Source of the DNA: Pseudomonas izuensis
GTDB lineage: Bacteria > Pseudomonadota > Gammaproteobacteria > Pseudomonadales > Pseudomonadaceae
Length of the DNA stretch: 64,000 nt
Assembly (NCBI RefSeq): GCF_009861505.1
Contig: NZ_WTFT01000019.1
Location: 30,475-94,474, forward strand
Direction of reading: 5' to 3'
The notes under the pieces were generated by a model that made no database searches, was not told the origin of the DNA, and saw nothing but the letters and a program-made list of their open reading frames with translations. The first letter of the stretch is position 1; each line of letters opens with the position of its first letter. This document shows, piece after piece, positions 16,465 through 24,765 of the stretch. The position numbers and the translations under genes are program-made.

Positions 16465-16563
16465 TGTAGGAGCGAGCTTGCTCGCGATGGACATTAACGA
16501 AAACCCGTGCTGCCTGAATGAACGCGTTTCAGACTTTTTTCGCGAGCAGGCTCGCTCCTACAG
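16465..16563. repeat. REPIN overlapping the 3' end of the ChaC-type gene
   Basis: Left arm TGTAGGAGCGAGCTTGCTCG; right arm CGCGAGCAGGCTCGCTCCTA and on. The interior (AACGAAAACCCGTGCTGCCTGAA) is a third interior type. The right arm (16529-16563) is also the last coding segment of the minus-strand ChaC-type gene. Confidence 0.85.
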
Positions 16564-17278
16564 TAGATCGCGTAAGCAACAAGGCTTCGATTTCCTCGGC
16601 CACCAGGCTTTCGATGCGGCTCATGTTGCGGTCGCGGATGCCTTGCTCCCGGAGCATGGTCACGGTGCGGAACAGGTACTGGGCCGCCGAACCCCAGTGC
16701 CCCGCCGCGCGGGCCAGGACCTGGGCGACCTTGTCCATCGGCAACTTGCCGGCATAAGCCTTGCCATCCCGCGCGGCGACAAAGGCCAGTGCACGCAATG
16801 GTCCGGACGCGGTCTTCACCGTGATCCAGCGTGCCACGTTGGTCGGCGGGTTGGCGTCGATCTCCCGGGCCAGCAAAAGAGCGATCTGTTTGAAGTGATC
16901 CTGCGCGGGCAGCCGGTAGGCAAGGCCCTGGCAGCTTCCGCCCCGATCGAGGGCCAGCATCAGTGCTGGCAACTCGCGGGTGCCGCGCCAGCGAGTCAGG
17001 GTCAGGCAGAATGAACGATGCCAGCCATAAGCGATGGCGCTGCGGCGTTCCTCGAATTCGAATTCCGGGTTCCAGATCAGCGAGCCGTAGGCGAATACCC
17101 AAAGATCCTTCGGGGTGTGTTCCCGCAAGAGGGTATCCACCATCGCATCAAATTCTTGTGGGGTATGTTCGGTGGTACCGGGTTCCGGCCCCGGGTCGGG
17201 CTCGAACCGTTCGACATGGGCGACCAGCTCCGCCGTCAGGTTTCGTCGGGTCGGTTGCCGGGGTTTGCCTGCGCCCAT
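16529..17278 (-). CDS. chaC: Gamma-glutamylcyclotransferase, ChaC type
   Basis: Cytosolic enzyme of 249 aa that cleaves glutathione to 5-oxoproline and Cys-Gly. The family substrate-binding motif is VFAYGSLIWNP (about residues 62-72), with RSFCLTLTRWRG following. The N-terminal ~55 residues are a variable extension. GAGAGG precedes ATG 17278. The last ~11 codons, ending VGASLLAKKV, are encoded by the right arm of a REPIN, so the natural stop was probably lost or displaced by the insertion. It is divergent from a TetR regulator. Confidence 0.87.
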   Translation of the reverse strand: MGAGKPRQPTRRNLTAELVAHVERFEPDPGPEPGTTEHTPQEFDAMVDTLLREHTPKDLWVFAYGSLIWNPEFEFEERRSAIAYGWHRSFCLTLTRWRGTRELPALMLALDRGGSCQGLAYRLPAQDHFKQIALLLAREIDANPPTNVARWITVKTASGPLRALAFVAARDGKAYAGKLPMDKVAQVLARAAGHWGSAAQYLFRTVTMLREQGIRDRNMSRIESLVAEEIEALLLTRSTVGASLLAKKV

Positions 17279-17450
17279 ATCCGCCTCTCAATATGGATCC
17301 AACGACGGTCGATCAAGCTCAAAGACTAGCACTGCATGTCGAATTGTCCTGTGCCAGGCGCCGAGCGTCAGCGCACCGCTCATCTTCATGGCTGGCTCAC
17401 ACGCTATATAGTTTTGTATATTGCGCAGCTCAAATCGCCAAGACATGCCC

Positions 17451-18092
17451 ATGAGCCGTATTCGCCAACACAACCAACAGCTGATTCTGGAGGCCGCCAG
17501 CGCAGAGTTCGCCGCCAAGGGATTCGACGCTACCCAGACCCGCGACATCGCAGCGCGCGCAGGGGTACCGAAGGCGAATCTGTATTACTACTTCCAGAGC
17601 AAAGAGAACCTCTACGCCAAAGTGCTGCTCGGTTTCGTCGAACCGTTGCTGGAAGCTTCGGCGGTGCTGCGTGAGAGCGATGATCCGCTGGTGGGGTTGC
17701 CTGCCTATATCGCGGCGCGGATCCGCATCGCCCGTGAACATCCGCACGTAGCCAAGGTGTTCAGTGGTGAGTTACTGCTGGGGGCCAGATATTTACCCGA
17801 AGAATGTCGCGAACTGCTGTACGCCGAAGCCCGGCGCAACGTCGAATGCCTGCGCAGCTGGATCGAACGGGGATTGCTGGCGCCGGTAGACCCGGAACAT
17901 CTGATGCTGTTTATCTGGTCGGCAACGCGCACCTACACCAATCTTGGCTGGCAGATGGCGCACATCACCGGGCGGGAGACGCCGCAGGATGTGGATTATC
18001 AGGAGGCCGCGGCGACCATCACCCGGTTGGTGCTGGGGGGTGTGATGCCGCAGGTTGTGCGGGCACCCAAGGTGCTGATGTTTGCGACTTGA
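17451..18092 (+). CDS. TetR/AcrR-family transcriptional regulator
   Basis: Repressor-type regulator of 213 aa. The N-terminal helix-turn-helix spans about residues 8-55, with the recognition part DIAARAGVPKANLYYYFQSK. The C-terminal ligand domain resembles RutR-type proteins. ATG 17451 is used; ATG 17445 two codons earlier is equally possible because neither has a strong ribosome site. It is divergent from the ChaC-type gene with a 172-bp shared upstream region. The effector is unknown. Confidence 0.88.
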   Translation: MSRIRQHNQQLILEAASAEFAAKGFDATQTRDIAARAGVPKANLYYYFQSKENLYAKVLLGFVEPLLEASAVLRESDDPLVGLPAYIAARIRIAREHPHVAKVFSGELLLGARYLPEECRELLYAEARRNVECLRSWIERGLLAPVDPEHLMLFIWSATRTYTNLGWQMAHITGRETPQDVDYQEAAATITRLVLGGVMPQVVRAPKVLMFAT

Positions 18093-18108
18093 GACACGCT
18101 GGGAACCC

Positions 18109-18209
18109 TGTAGGAGCGAGCCTGCTCGCGATGGTCGTCAAAGATAACGCTGGGAACCTGACACCCCGTGGTGCTCTCAGGTCCATCGCGAGCAGGCTCG
18201 CTCCTACAG
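18109..18209. repeat. REPIN with GATAACGCTGG interior
   Basis: Arms TGTAGGAGCGAGCCTGCTCG and reverse complement. The interior (TCGTCAAAGATAACGCTGGG, AACCTGACACC and so on) is closely shared with the elements at 32415 and 51975. It fills the convergent gap between the TetR and cysteine hydrolase genes. Confidence 0.9.
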
Positions 18210-18223
18210 GGATTGCGGTGGTG

Positions 18224-18757
18224 TCAGAAATGGATGCCTTTGGCCGGGATGACATCGATCCGGGCCACCGAACCACTCAGGTCCGCCCAATCCCTGTTAT
18301 GTTCGGCAATGATGTCTTCGGCAGTCGTGTTGCCGTTGTCGACGGTGGAGTGCGCGTCGGCGGCCAGCACCACGTCGTAGCCCAATTGATGCGCCTGACG
18401 CAGGGTGGCATTCACGCAGTAATCGGTTTGCAGGCCACAGATGACCAAGCGTTCGAAGTCCTGCACGGGCACCAGGTTCTGCAGGTTTGTCTGGTAGAAC
18501 GAATCGCCGGTGGTTTTACGCACGCGATGATCGTCGGGTGAGGTTTGCAACCCTTCGGCCAGTTGCCAGCCCGGGGCTCCGTGTTTCAACAGATCACCCT
18601 CTTCTTCGTGCTGGATCAGCACCACCACAACACCCGCCTTTCGCGCTCTGGCACTGAGGCCGTTGATGGTGTCGATGACGCGTTTGATCTCATGGCACTC
18701 GTACTCGCCGGTGCACAGGGCTTGTTGAACGTCGATGATTAACAGCGCACTGGTCAT
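18224..18757 (-). CDS. Isochorismatase-family cysteine hydrolase
   Basis: 177 aa, alpha/beta hydrolase of the isochorismatase/nicotinamidase superfamily. The Asp-Lys-Cys triad is visible: Asp in LLIIDVQQALC, Lys in VRKTTGDSF and Cys in ICGLQTDYCVNATLR. The ATG at 18757 has AAGGAAGG upstream. Family members hydrolyse amides such as nicotinamide, N-carbamoyl compounds or isochorismate; the substrate is not predictable here. It follows the ggt gene on the same strand after about 70 bases. Confidence 0.85.
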   Translation of the reverse strand: MTSALLIIDVQQALCTGEYECHEIKRVIDTINGLSARARKAGVVVVLIQHEEEGDLLKHGAPGWQLAEGLQTSPDDHRVRKTTGDSFYQTNLQNLVPVQDFERLVICGLQTDYCVNATLRQAHQLGYDVVLAADAHSTVDNGNTTAEDIIAEHNRDWADLSGSVARIDVIPAKGIHF

Positions 18758-18825
18758 GGTGCCTTCCTTGATGAGTTGAAAAACCAGGGGACGAACATAA
18801 GTCCGTCCCCTTTCAAACACAACCG

Positions 18826-20553
18826 TCAGTAACCCAGCGACAACCCGGTTTTACGCCGTGGGTCGTTGGCACCGTAGAAGCGGTTCTTGCCCACCGGTTT
18901 GCCATCCAGCGACGGCGCCCCGACGATGATCGCCGCCAGGTGGTTGGCGTCCTGGGGACCTGCAAACTTGTGACCCCAGCTTTCCAGCATCTTCACCGTG
19001 TCCGGGCTGGTGGTGAAGTGTTCCAGGTTGGTTTCTTCCGGCAGCCATTGCTGGTGGAAACGTGGCGCATCGACCGCTTCCTGGATATTCATGCCGTAGT
19101 CGATGACGTTAAGCATGGTCAGCAAGGTCGCGGTGATGATGCGGCTGCCGCCGGGGGTGCCGACGACCATCACCACTTTGCCGTCCTTGGTGACGATGGT
19201 CGGGCTCATGGACGACAGCGGTGCCTTGCCGGGGGCGATGGCGTTGGCCTCGCCCTGCACCAGCCCGTACATGTTCGGCACACCGATTTTCGAGGTGAAG
19301 TCATCCATCTCGTCGTTGAGGATGACCCCGGTTTTGCTGGCCATGACCCCGGCACCGAACCAGTCGTTGAGTGTGTAGGTCACCGACACCGCGTTGCCCC
19401 ATTTGTCAACAATGGAGTAATGGGTGGTGTTGCTGCCTTCATGGGGCGCTACGCCGGGCTTGAGCTCCTTGGAATTGCCGGCCTTTTGCGGCTGGATGGC
19501 TTCGCGCAGCTTGGTCGCGTAGTTTTTGTCGAGCAGGTGGGCGATCGGGTTTTTCACGAAATCCGGGTCGCCGAGGTAGCTGTTGCGGTCGACATAGGCG
19601 TGACGCATCGCTTCGATCTGGTAGTGCATGCCCTGGGCCGAGTGATAGCCCAGGTCCTTCATCGGATAACCTTCGAGGATGTTCATGATCTGGCAGATCA
19701 CCACGCCACCGGAACTCGGTGGCGGTGCCGAGACCACGTGATAGCCACGGTAGTCGCATTCGATCGGCGCCAGTTCGCGGGTCTTGTATTTGTCGAGGTC
19801 GGCCTGGGTGATGATGCCCTTGTTGGCCTGGCTGGACGTGACGATGGCATCGGCTACCCAACCTTTATAGAAGCCGTCGGCGCCCTTCTCGGAGACTTCC
19901 CGCAGGGTCTTGGCCAGGTCCTTCTGCACCAGTTTCTGCCCGACCTGCATCGGTTCGCCGTTGCTCAGGAAGATCGAGCCGGAATCCTTCATGTCCTTCT
20001 TGAACATGTCGGTGCCTTCATGCAGCAAGTCGACATCCCCCTGGTCCAGCTCAAAACCGTCTTCGGCGAGCTTGATAGCCGGGGCGATCACTTCCTTGCG
20101 CGGTTTGGTGCCGTACTTCGACAGCGCGAGTTCCATGCCGGAAACGGTGCCGGGCACACCGACGGCCAGGTGGCCACGGGTGCTCAATTCCGGAACGACA
20201 TTGCCCTCCTTGTCGAGGTACATGTTGGCGGTGGCGGCAAGGGGTGCTTTTTCTCGGAAATCGAGGAAGGTCTTGCGCCCGTCCGCGAGCTGAATGGTCA
20301 TGAAACCACCGCCACCGAGGTTACCGGCCGCGGGATAAACCACTGCGAGTGCGTACCCCACCGCGACGGCGGCATCCACGGCGTTGCCGCCGCTTTTGAG
20401 CACATCCACACCCACATGGCTGGCCAGATGCTGGGCCGTGACCACCATGCCGTTTTCCCCCGCGACCGGGGCCACGGAGGCCGCTTGAGCAGTCAGACAG
20501 CCGAGCGACAAGGCAGTCGCAATCAGCGATTTGGCAAAAGGTTCGTACTTCAT
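18826..20553 (-). CDS. ggt: Gamma-glutamyltranspeptidase
   Basis: Periplasmic N-terminal-nucleophile enzyme of 575 aa that hydrolyses or transpeptidates gamma-glutamyl bonds of glutathione. The signal peptide covers about residues 1-24 (ending TAQAA). The precursor is cut before the Thr of NTTHYSIVD, separating large and small subunits; the oxyanion-hole and substrate motifs SSMSPTIV and GTPGGSRI follow. The length matches the family (about 580). With the ChaC-type enzyme 1.5 kb away, both periplasmic and cytosolic glutathione breakdown are encoded here. Confidence 0.95.
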   Translation of the reverse strand: MKYEPFAKSLIATALSLGCLTAQAASVAPVAGENGMVVTAQHLASHVGVDVLKSGGNAVDAAVAVGYALAVVYPAAGNLGGGGFMTIQLADGRKTFLDFREKAPLAATANMYLDKEGNVVPELSTRGHLAVGVPGTVSGMELALSKYGTKPRKEVIAPAIKLAEDGFELDQGDVDLLHEGTDMFKKDMKDSGSIFLSNGEPMQVGQKLVQKDLAKTLREVSEKGADGFYKGWVADAIVTSSQANKGIITQADLDKYKTRELAPIECDYRGYHVVSAPPPSSGGVVICQIMNILEGYPMKDLGYHSAQGMHYQIEAMRHAYVDRNSYLGDPDFVKNPIAHLLDKNYATKLREAIQPQKAGNSKELKPGVAPHEGSNTTHYSIVDKWGNAVSVTYTLNDWFGAGVMASKTGVILNDEMDDFTSKIGVPNMYGLVQGEANAIAPGKAPLSSMSPTIVTKDGKVVMVVGTPGGSRIITATLLTMLNVIDYGMNIQEAVDAPRFHQQWLPEETNLEHFTTSPDTVKMLESWGHKFAGPQDANHLAAIIVGAPSLDGKPVGKNRFYGANDPRRKTGLSLGY

Positions 20554-20578
20554 GAGTCGGTCTCTTTTTGTTTTAAGG

Positions 20579-20596
20579 CTCTGTACAAAAACAGAG
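20579..20596. promoter_or_regulatory. Dyad in the ggt upstream region
   Basis: CTCTGT-N6-ACAGAG, perfect 6-bp arms, 26 bases upstream of the ggt start codon. Possible operator or leader hairpin; weak. Confidence 0.3.
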
Positions 20597-20704
20597 GGAA
20601 CGCTTCAGGAGCAGTAGGCAAGTATGGACAAGATTGCGTATTGCGCCTCCCCGGCGAGACAGTATCCTTAACACCCGTTCAACAATTCGGTGCGGCCCCA
20701 AGGT

Positions 20705-21217
20705 ATGACTTACACCTTTATCACCCTGGCCTCCCCGGTCGGTGAATTGAAGCTGGTGGCGAACGGCTCGCGACTGGCGGCCATCCTCTGGGAAAACGAC
20801 AAGCCCGGTCGAGTGCGCCTGGGCCCGATGAGCGAAGCGCCGGACAACCCGATCCTGGTGCAGGCTGCCAGGCAGCTGCGCGAATACTTCGCCGGCACAC
20901 GTCAGCGTTTCGAACTGGAGCTGGATTTTTCCGGGACGGATTTTCAAAAGAAGGTCTGGGCAGCGTTGCTGACGATTCCGTTCGGCGAAACCCGCAGCTA
21001 CAGCCAGATCGCCGAACAGATCGGCAACCCGAGCGCGGTGCGGGCCGTGGGTGCGGCGAATGGCAGGAACCCGATTTCGATTATCGCGCCGTGCCATCGG
21101 GTGATTGGCGCGTCGGGGAAACTGACCGGGTTTGCCGGGGGGCTGGAGGCCAAGGAACTGTTGTTGACGCTGGAGGGCGGACATTGGCCTGGCACCGCAC
21201 GCCTGCCAGGCTTCTGA
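20705..21217 (+). CDS. ogt: Methylated-DNA--[protein]-cysteine S-methyltransferase
   Basis: Suicidal DNA repair protein of 170 aa that removes methyl or other alkyl groups from O6-alkylguanine. The acceptor cysteine is in IIAPCHRVIG, preceded by the DNA-binding helix region IPFGETRSYSQIAEQIG and AVGAANGRNP. It has only the transferase region, no Ada-type N-terminal zinc domain, so it is Ogt-like. ATG 20705 begins the conserved part; GTG 20690 is an alternative. It is divergent from ggt. Confidence 0.92.
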   Translation: MTYTFITLASPVGELKLVANGSRLAAILWENDKPGRVRLGPMSEAPDNPILVQAARQLREYFAGTRQRFELELDFSGTDFQKKVWAALLTIPFGETRSYSQIAEQIGNPSAVRAVGAANGRNPISIIAPCHRVIGASGKLTGFAGGLEAKELLLTLEGGHWPGTARLPGF

Positions 21218-21220
21218 CTC

Positions 21221-21304
21221 CGTAGGAGCTGGCTTGCCAGCGAAGGGGCCTTTGGACTCTGCGCTCGACTCGAGGTCGCCTTCGCTGGCAAGCCAGCTCC
21301 TACA
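21221..21304. repeat. REPIN, GGCTTGCCAGCGAA stem class
   Basis: Arms CGTAGGAGCTGGCTTGCCAG and reverse complement. It fills nearly the whole 90-bp convergent gap between ogt and the Nudix gene. It has the same stem type as the element at 8924. Confidence 0.85.
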
Positions 21305-21307
21305 AGG

Positions 21308-21901
21308 TCAGGGCGCGGTGAAGATGTTTTTCATCGCCGCATACTGCAACAGCATGATGGTTTTCGCGTCGCAGATGTCCCCGCGATAAAACGCGTCGAG
21401 CGCTTCATCGAACGACCATTCCAGCACCTCCAGCTCCTCGGTTTCCTCTTCCAGTCCACCGCCATCGCTGACTTTTGATGCCGCATCGTATTCAGCGATA
21501 AAGAAGTGCAGTTTCTCCGTCACCGAACCAGGGCTCATGTAGGACTCGAACACCTTTTGCACATGGTGCACGCGGTACCCGGTCTCCTCTTCAGCCTCGG
21601 CACGGATGCGCTCTTCGGGCGCGGCACCTTCAAGCAACCCTGCCGCGACTTCAATCAGCAAACCGTCATGACCGTTGACGAACACCGGCAAGCGAAATTG
21701 CCGGGTCAGCACCACGGTCTTTTTTTCCCGGTTGTACAGGAGAATCGCCGCGCCATTGCCACGGTCGTAGACTTCCCGGGTCTGACGCTGCCATTCGCCG
21801 CTGTTGCGTTGGTAATCGAAGGTGATTTTCTTCAACAGATACCAGTCGTGGGACAACACCTGGGACTCAAGGATGTTGACCCGCTCGGCTGTGTTCAACA
21901 T
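21308..21901 (-). CDS. nudK: Nudix hydrolase, NudK-like (GDP-mannose/ADP-sugar type)
   Basis: 197 aa, cytosolic diphosphatase. The Nudix box is AGLLEGAAPEERI then RAEAEEETGY. The Glu residues that bind Mg2+ are kept, while the usual Arg before the first of them is replaced, as I recall for NudK. The N-terminal beta domain contains AILLYNREKKTVVLTRQFR, typical of the NudF/NudK group. E. coli NudK prefers GDP-mannose. ADP-ribose or ADP-glucose activity cannot be excluded. It is convergent with ogt. Confidence 0.82.
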   Translation of the reverse strand: MLNTAERVNILESQVLSHDWYLLKKITFDYQRNSGEWQRQTREVYDRGNGAAILLYNREKKTVVLTRQFRLPVFVNGHDGLLIEVAAGLLEGAAPEERIRAEAEEETGYRVHHVQKVFESYMSPGSVTEKLHFFIAEYDAASKVSDGGGLEEETEELEVLEWSFDEALDAFYRGDICDAKTIMLLQYAAMKNIFTAP

Positions 21902-21966
21902 GAAAACGCATCCTGTTTTTTTCAGTGAATCGACATCTTAGGTCAAAACGCCCGACTTCTGCGCCT

Positions 21967-22404
21967 TCACGCCAGCTGCGCCTTGTATTCCTTCTCGTAC
22001 TGGTTCGCCAGCGTCTCTTTCTGTTTGTCATCGAGCAGCTTGCCGGCCATCTGGAAGAACTTCTGCTCTTCCTCCTTGAGATGGTGGTGGACTTTCTCCG
22101 ACAGTTTCTTCGCCGTTGCCAGCCAGGCGGGGCTGGACATCTCGGTCCCGTCCAGTTCCTCCATCATTTCGTCCATTTCGTGATGCTCGGCGATCCCATG
22201 GCGGCTCAGATCGACGCCGTTGTCGAACTTCATCAACGGGATGTAGAAGTGACGCTCTTCGGCGGTTTCATGGGCCTGCAGTTCGGACTTGAGCTGTTTG
22301 TACGCTTCGACGCGCTCAGGGGTGTCGCCGCTGGTGTGGATCAGCGCCTTGGCATAGGTACGCTGGCGCTCGTGGCTTTCGCGCAGGGCTTCGAAAATAT
22401 TCAC
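21967..22404 (-). CDS. Hemerythrin HHE-domain protein
   Basis: 145 aa, mostly helical, with the histidine/glutamate ligand pattern of hemerythrin-like di-iron proteins: LRESHERQR, QAHETAEERHFYIPL, AEHHEMDEMM and VHHHLKEEEQKFF. GTG 22404 is chosen because GAGGA sits eight bases upstream and the domain begins directly after; an in-frame ATG at 22497 adds a basic unconserved tail. Likely roles are binding O2, NO or iron; the exact function is unknown. Confidence 0.85.
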   Translation of the reverse strand: MNIFEALRESHERQRTYAKALIHTSGDTPERVEAYKQLKSELQAHETAEERHFYIPLMKFDNGVDLSRHGIAEHHEMDEMMEELDGTEMSSPAWLATAKKLSEKVHHHLKEEEQKFFQMAGKLLDDKQKETLANQYEKEYKAQLA

Positions 22405-22546
22405 GGAGAGAGTCCTCGGGGACAGCGTCCTGGAATGACGCTTCTTGAGGCTAGACATTGGCGCCGGGGCGACGGTTCCATGACGGTGATGGAACAATCG
22501 CGGTCACCACGATAGGCTGCGGTTTCACTGCCATAAGGATATAGCC

Positions 22547-22978
22547 ATGACACTGCGGATAGAGTTCTCGCCAAACCCCACGGAAGAAGAACGCCAGGCC
22601 ATCCTGCTGCCCTTGCGTGCCTACAACGCCTCGAAGGCTGACGGCGCCATACCCGAGCACATTGCCCTGCTGGTACGTGACGATAACGACGAGATCCTGG
22701 GCGGCCTTTACGCCCGGCTGTTTTACCAGTGGCTGTTCATCGACCTGCTGTCGGTACCGGAGCAGGCGCGGGGACAAGGCATGGGCACGAAGCTGATGCA
22801 GATGGCCGAAGACCTGGCGCGGGAGAGAAAATGCATCGGGCTGTGGCTGGACACCTTCGAATTCCAGGCACCGGAGTTCTACAGGAAATGCGGCTACAGC
22901 GAGATCGGGCACATCGCCGACTACCCGCCGGGGCACAAGCACTTCTTTTTCCAGAAGCGCCTGATTAACAACACTTAA
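22547..22978 (+). CDS. GNAT-family N-acetyltransferase
   Basis: 143 aa single-domain acetyltransferase. The acetyl-CoA loop is VPEQARGQGMGTKLMQMAED, followed by the C-terminal strand FQAPEFYRKCGY. AAGGAT lies before the ATG. The acceptor substrate is unknown. It is transcribed away from the hemerythrin gene. Confidence 0.87.
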   Translation: MTLRIEFSPNPTEEERQAILLPLRAYNASKADGAIPEHIALLVRDDNDEILGGLYARLFYQWLFIDLLSVPEQARGQGMGTKLMQMAEDLARERKCIGLWLDTFEFQAPEFYRKCGYSEIGHIADYPPGHKHFFFQKRLINNT

Positions 22979-22983
22979 ATGAA

Positions 22984-23075
22984 CTGTGGGAGCGAGCCTG
23001 CTCGCGAAAGCGGACTATCAACCAACATTGATGTCGACTGACCCGACGCATTCGCGAGCAGGCTCGCTCCCACAG
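22984..23075. repeat. REPIN with AACATTGATGT interior
   Basis: Arms TGTGGGAGCGAGCCTGCTCG and reverse complement. The interior includes CAACCAACATTGATGTCGAC. It fills the convergent gap between the GNAT gene and the small lipoprotein gene. Confidence 0.9.
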
Positions 23076-23097
23076 GGGTAAAGCATCAAGCCTTAGA

Positions 23098-23448
23098 TCA
23101 CAGGCAAGTCGCCAACGCCGCCAGCCGGCGCTTGGCGACGAAGTCGTCGTGCTGCGCGTAGTAACTCAATACGGTGCCCGAGGCATCGGTGGTCACGTCC
23201 ACGAATGACTCCGCCGAACGGGTGTACACGGTCGTTCCGCCCTTCTCGCCAGGCTGCAGATAGCCGCTGGCATCGACCCCGAACACCGCTTCGTCCTGCC
23301 AGGAAAACTGTACGCACTGGGCCACGTCTTTTTCCGGCTTGTCCGAATTGAGGGTCTTGTACGGGGGTTTGCTGCGGGCATCGCTCATCACCGAGCCTGC
23401 GCACCCGGCCAGCAACGTGACGGCCAGCGCCACCATCAAAATTCGCAT
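23098..23448 (-). CDS. Small predicted lipoprotein
   Basis: 116 aa. The N-terminus is a lipoprotein signal with lipobox LLAGC (Cys 16). The mature part is about 100 residues with no recognised domain; two further cysteines (in VAQCVQF and ATCL at the C-terminus) could form a disulfide. Function unknown. Confidence 0.7.
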   Translation of the reverse strand: MRILMVALAVTLLAGCAGSVMSDARSKPPYKTLNSDKPEKDVAQCVQFSWQDEAVFGVDASGYLQPGEKGGTTVYTRSAESFVDVTTDASGTVLSYYAQHDDFVAKRRLAALATCL

Positions 23449-23595
23449 TGCAGTCGCTCATCAGGAAAAAGCGGACTTTATCACTGCGGCAGCGCGTATC
23501 GTTCTGCTTTACTTCATTTATACCGCGACACCGCGCAACGATTCGCGCACCCTGTCGCGCCAATACGCCGCTTCACCTTTCTTTCTGGAAACCTG

Positions 23596-23844
23596 ATGAC
23601 ACCCAACGCCGAGTTCTACAAACCGACCACTGAGTATGCCGACAAGCTGATCAGCCAGATCGGACAGACGCCTTCCTGGATCGCCAAGCGAATCGGTGTC
23701 ACCGACAAGCGGATCCGTTACATCCTCGACGGCGAACGTACCGTCAAAGGCGAAACCACGCCGATCCAGATGACCTACACGGAACAGTTTGCCCTCGAAT
23801 GTCTGGCAGCAGCGGCCAAGGCCAACAAGAAGCAGTCTGCGTAA
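23596..23844 (+). CDS. Small hypothetical protein with HTH-like region
   Basis: 82 aa. The middle, SWIAKRIGVTDKRIRYILDG, reads like a lambda-repressor-type helix-turn-helix. The rest is alanine/lysine rich at the C-terminus. No clear ribosome site, but the gene fits tightly before the next one (19 bases), and both are on the same strand. It may be a small DNA-binding protein; I do not recognise a named family. Confidence 0.6.
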   Translation: MTPNAEFYKPTTEYADKLISQIGQTPSWIAKRIGVTDKRIRYILDGERTVKGETTPIQMTYTEQFALECLAAAAKANKKQSA

Positions 23845-23863
23845 TCCATATCAAGGAGCGACC

Positions 23864-24199
23864 ATGGCGGCATCCGAGCTGCAACACGAACAGGCACTGA
23901 AGAAGTTTCTCGATGCACGCCCCGAGCTATGCGTCGAGCTCGACAACCTCAACCCGCTGCTCGCCCAGGCCAAGGGCGAAACACTTGAGCAGTTTCGTGA
24001 CGAGCGTTTGCACGAAGCCTTCGAAGCCGAAGCCGAGCGCCTGGGGCTGTTTGCCTGGGAACTGACGTTGAAGCTGACGGCTGCCACAGAAGAGGACTAT
24101 CAGGCCCAGCGCCTGGAAGTGCACAAGGAAGTGGCCGAGATGGCGGGGATGGATTGGCTGGAGTATTGCGAGTTGTATGGATTGGCCGATCAACTTTGA
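23864..24199 (+). CDS. Hypothetical protein, possibly DUF6388
   Basis: 111 aa, acidic and strongly helical (QHEQALKKFLDARPELCVEL at the N-terminus). A very good AAGGAG precedes ATG 23864. It resembles a small conserved Pseudomonas family that I recall as DUF6388, of unknown function. It probably forms a two-gene unit with the HTH-like gene before it. Confidence 0.65.
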   Translation: MAASELQHEQALKKFLDARPELCVELDNLNPLLAQAKGETLEQFRDERLHEAFEAEAERLGLFAWELTLKLTAATEEDYQAQRLEVHKEVAEMAGMDWLEYCELYGLADQL

Positions 24200-24217
24200 T
24201 GAATGTTGCGCCAATCT

Positions 24218-24296
24218 GGCCCTCATCGCGAGCAGGCTCACTCCTACATTTGAAATGCATTCCAATGTAGGAGTGAGCCTGCTCGCGATGAGGGCC
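24218..24296. repeat. Reversed-orientation REP pair, perfect 33-bp inverted repeat
   Basis: Arms 24218-24250 and 24264-24296 are perfect reverse complements with a 13-nt loop. The REP units face the opposite way to the other elements: GCGAT ends are outside and CCTACA ends inside. It lies between the DUF gene and tusD. Confidence 0.9.
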
Positions 24297-24371
24297 GCAA
24301 AGACAACATCGATTTAGCCGCCCCGCCGATAAAGCTTTATCATGGCGGCAGTTTCGCTGATCGAGTCCGTC

Positions 24372-24764
24372 ATGAAGTTCGCCATTGCCGTGTTTTCCGC
24401 CGCCCATGCGCCCTCCTCGCGCCGCGCCTTGCTGTTCGCCCAGGCCGCGCTGGCCGGCGGGCATGAGATCGTCCGGCTGTTTTTCTATCAGGATGGCGTC
24501 TACAACGCCTCCGGTAGCGTGGTCACGCCCCAGGACGAGCTGGATTTGCCCAAACAATGGCACGCCTTCGTCAGCGAGCACCAACTCGATGGCGTGGTGT
24601 GCATTGCCGCCGCGCTGCGCCGTGGCGTGCTGAACGAGGAAGAAGCCCGCCGCTATCAGCGTGAGGCTGTCGCCGTTGGCTCGCCGTGGGAACTGTCCGG
24701 CCTCGGTCAGTTGCATGACGCGGTGCAGGACGCCGACCGCCTGATCTGTTTCGGAGGCGCTTGA
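24372..24764 (+). CDS. tusD: Sulfurtransferase complex subunit TusD
   Basis: 130 aa (E. coli 128), DsrE family. Part of the TusBCD hexamer that receives persulfide sulfur from TusA and passes it to TusE for the s2U34 tRNA modification. The acceptor cysteine is in GVVCIAAALRRGV. ATG 24372 begins the conserved FAIAVF strand. First gene of tusDCBE. Its partner MnmA is encoded at 46915 in this window. Confidence 0.93.
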   Translation: MKFAIAVFSAAHAPSSRRALLFAQAALAGGHEIVRLFFYQDGVYNASGSVVTPQDELDLPKQWHAFVSEHQLDGVVCIAAALRRGVLNEEEARRYQREAVAVGSPWELSGLGQLHDAVQDADRLICFGGA

Positions 24765-24765
24765 G

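Noticed and set aside
18940..20745. A 601-codon open frame opposite ggt
   Set aside because: Antisense shadow of a conserved gene; no domain recognisable.
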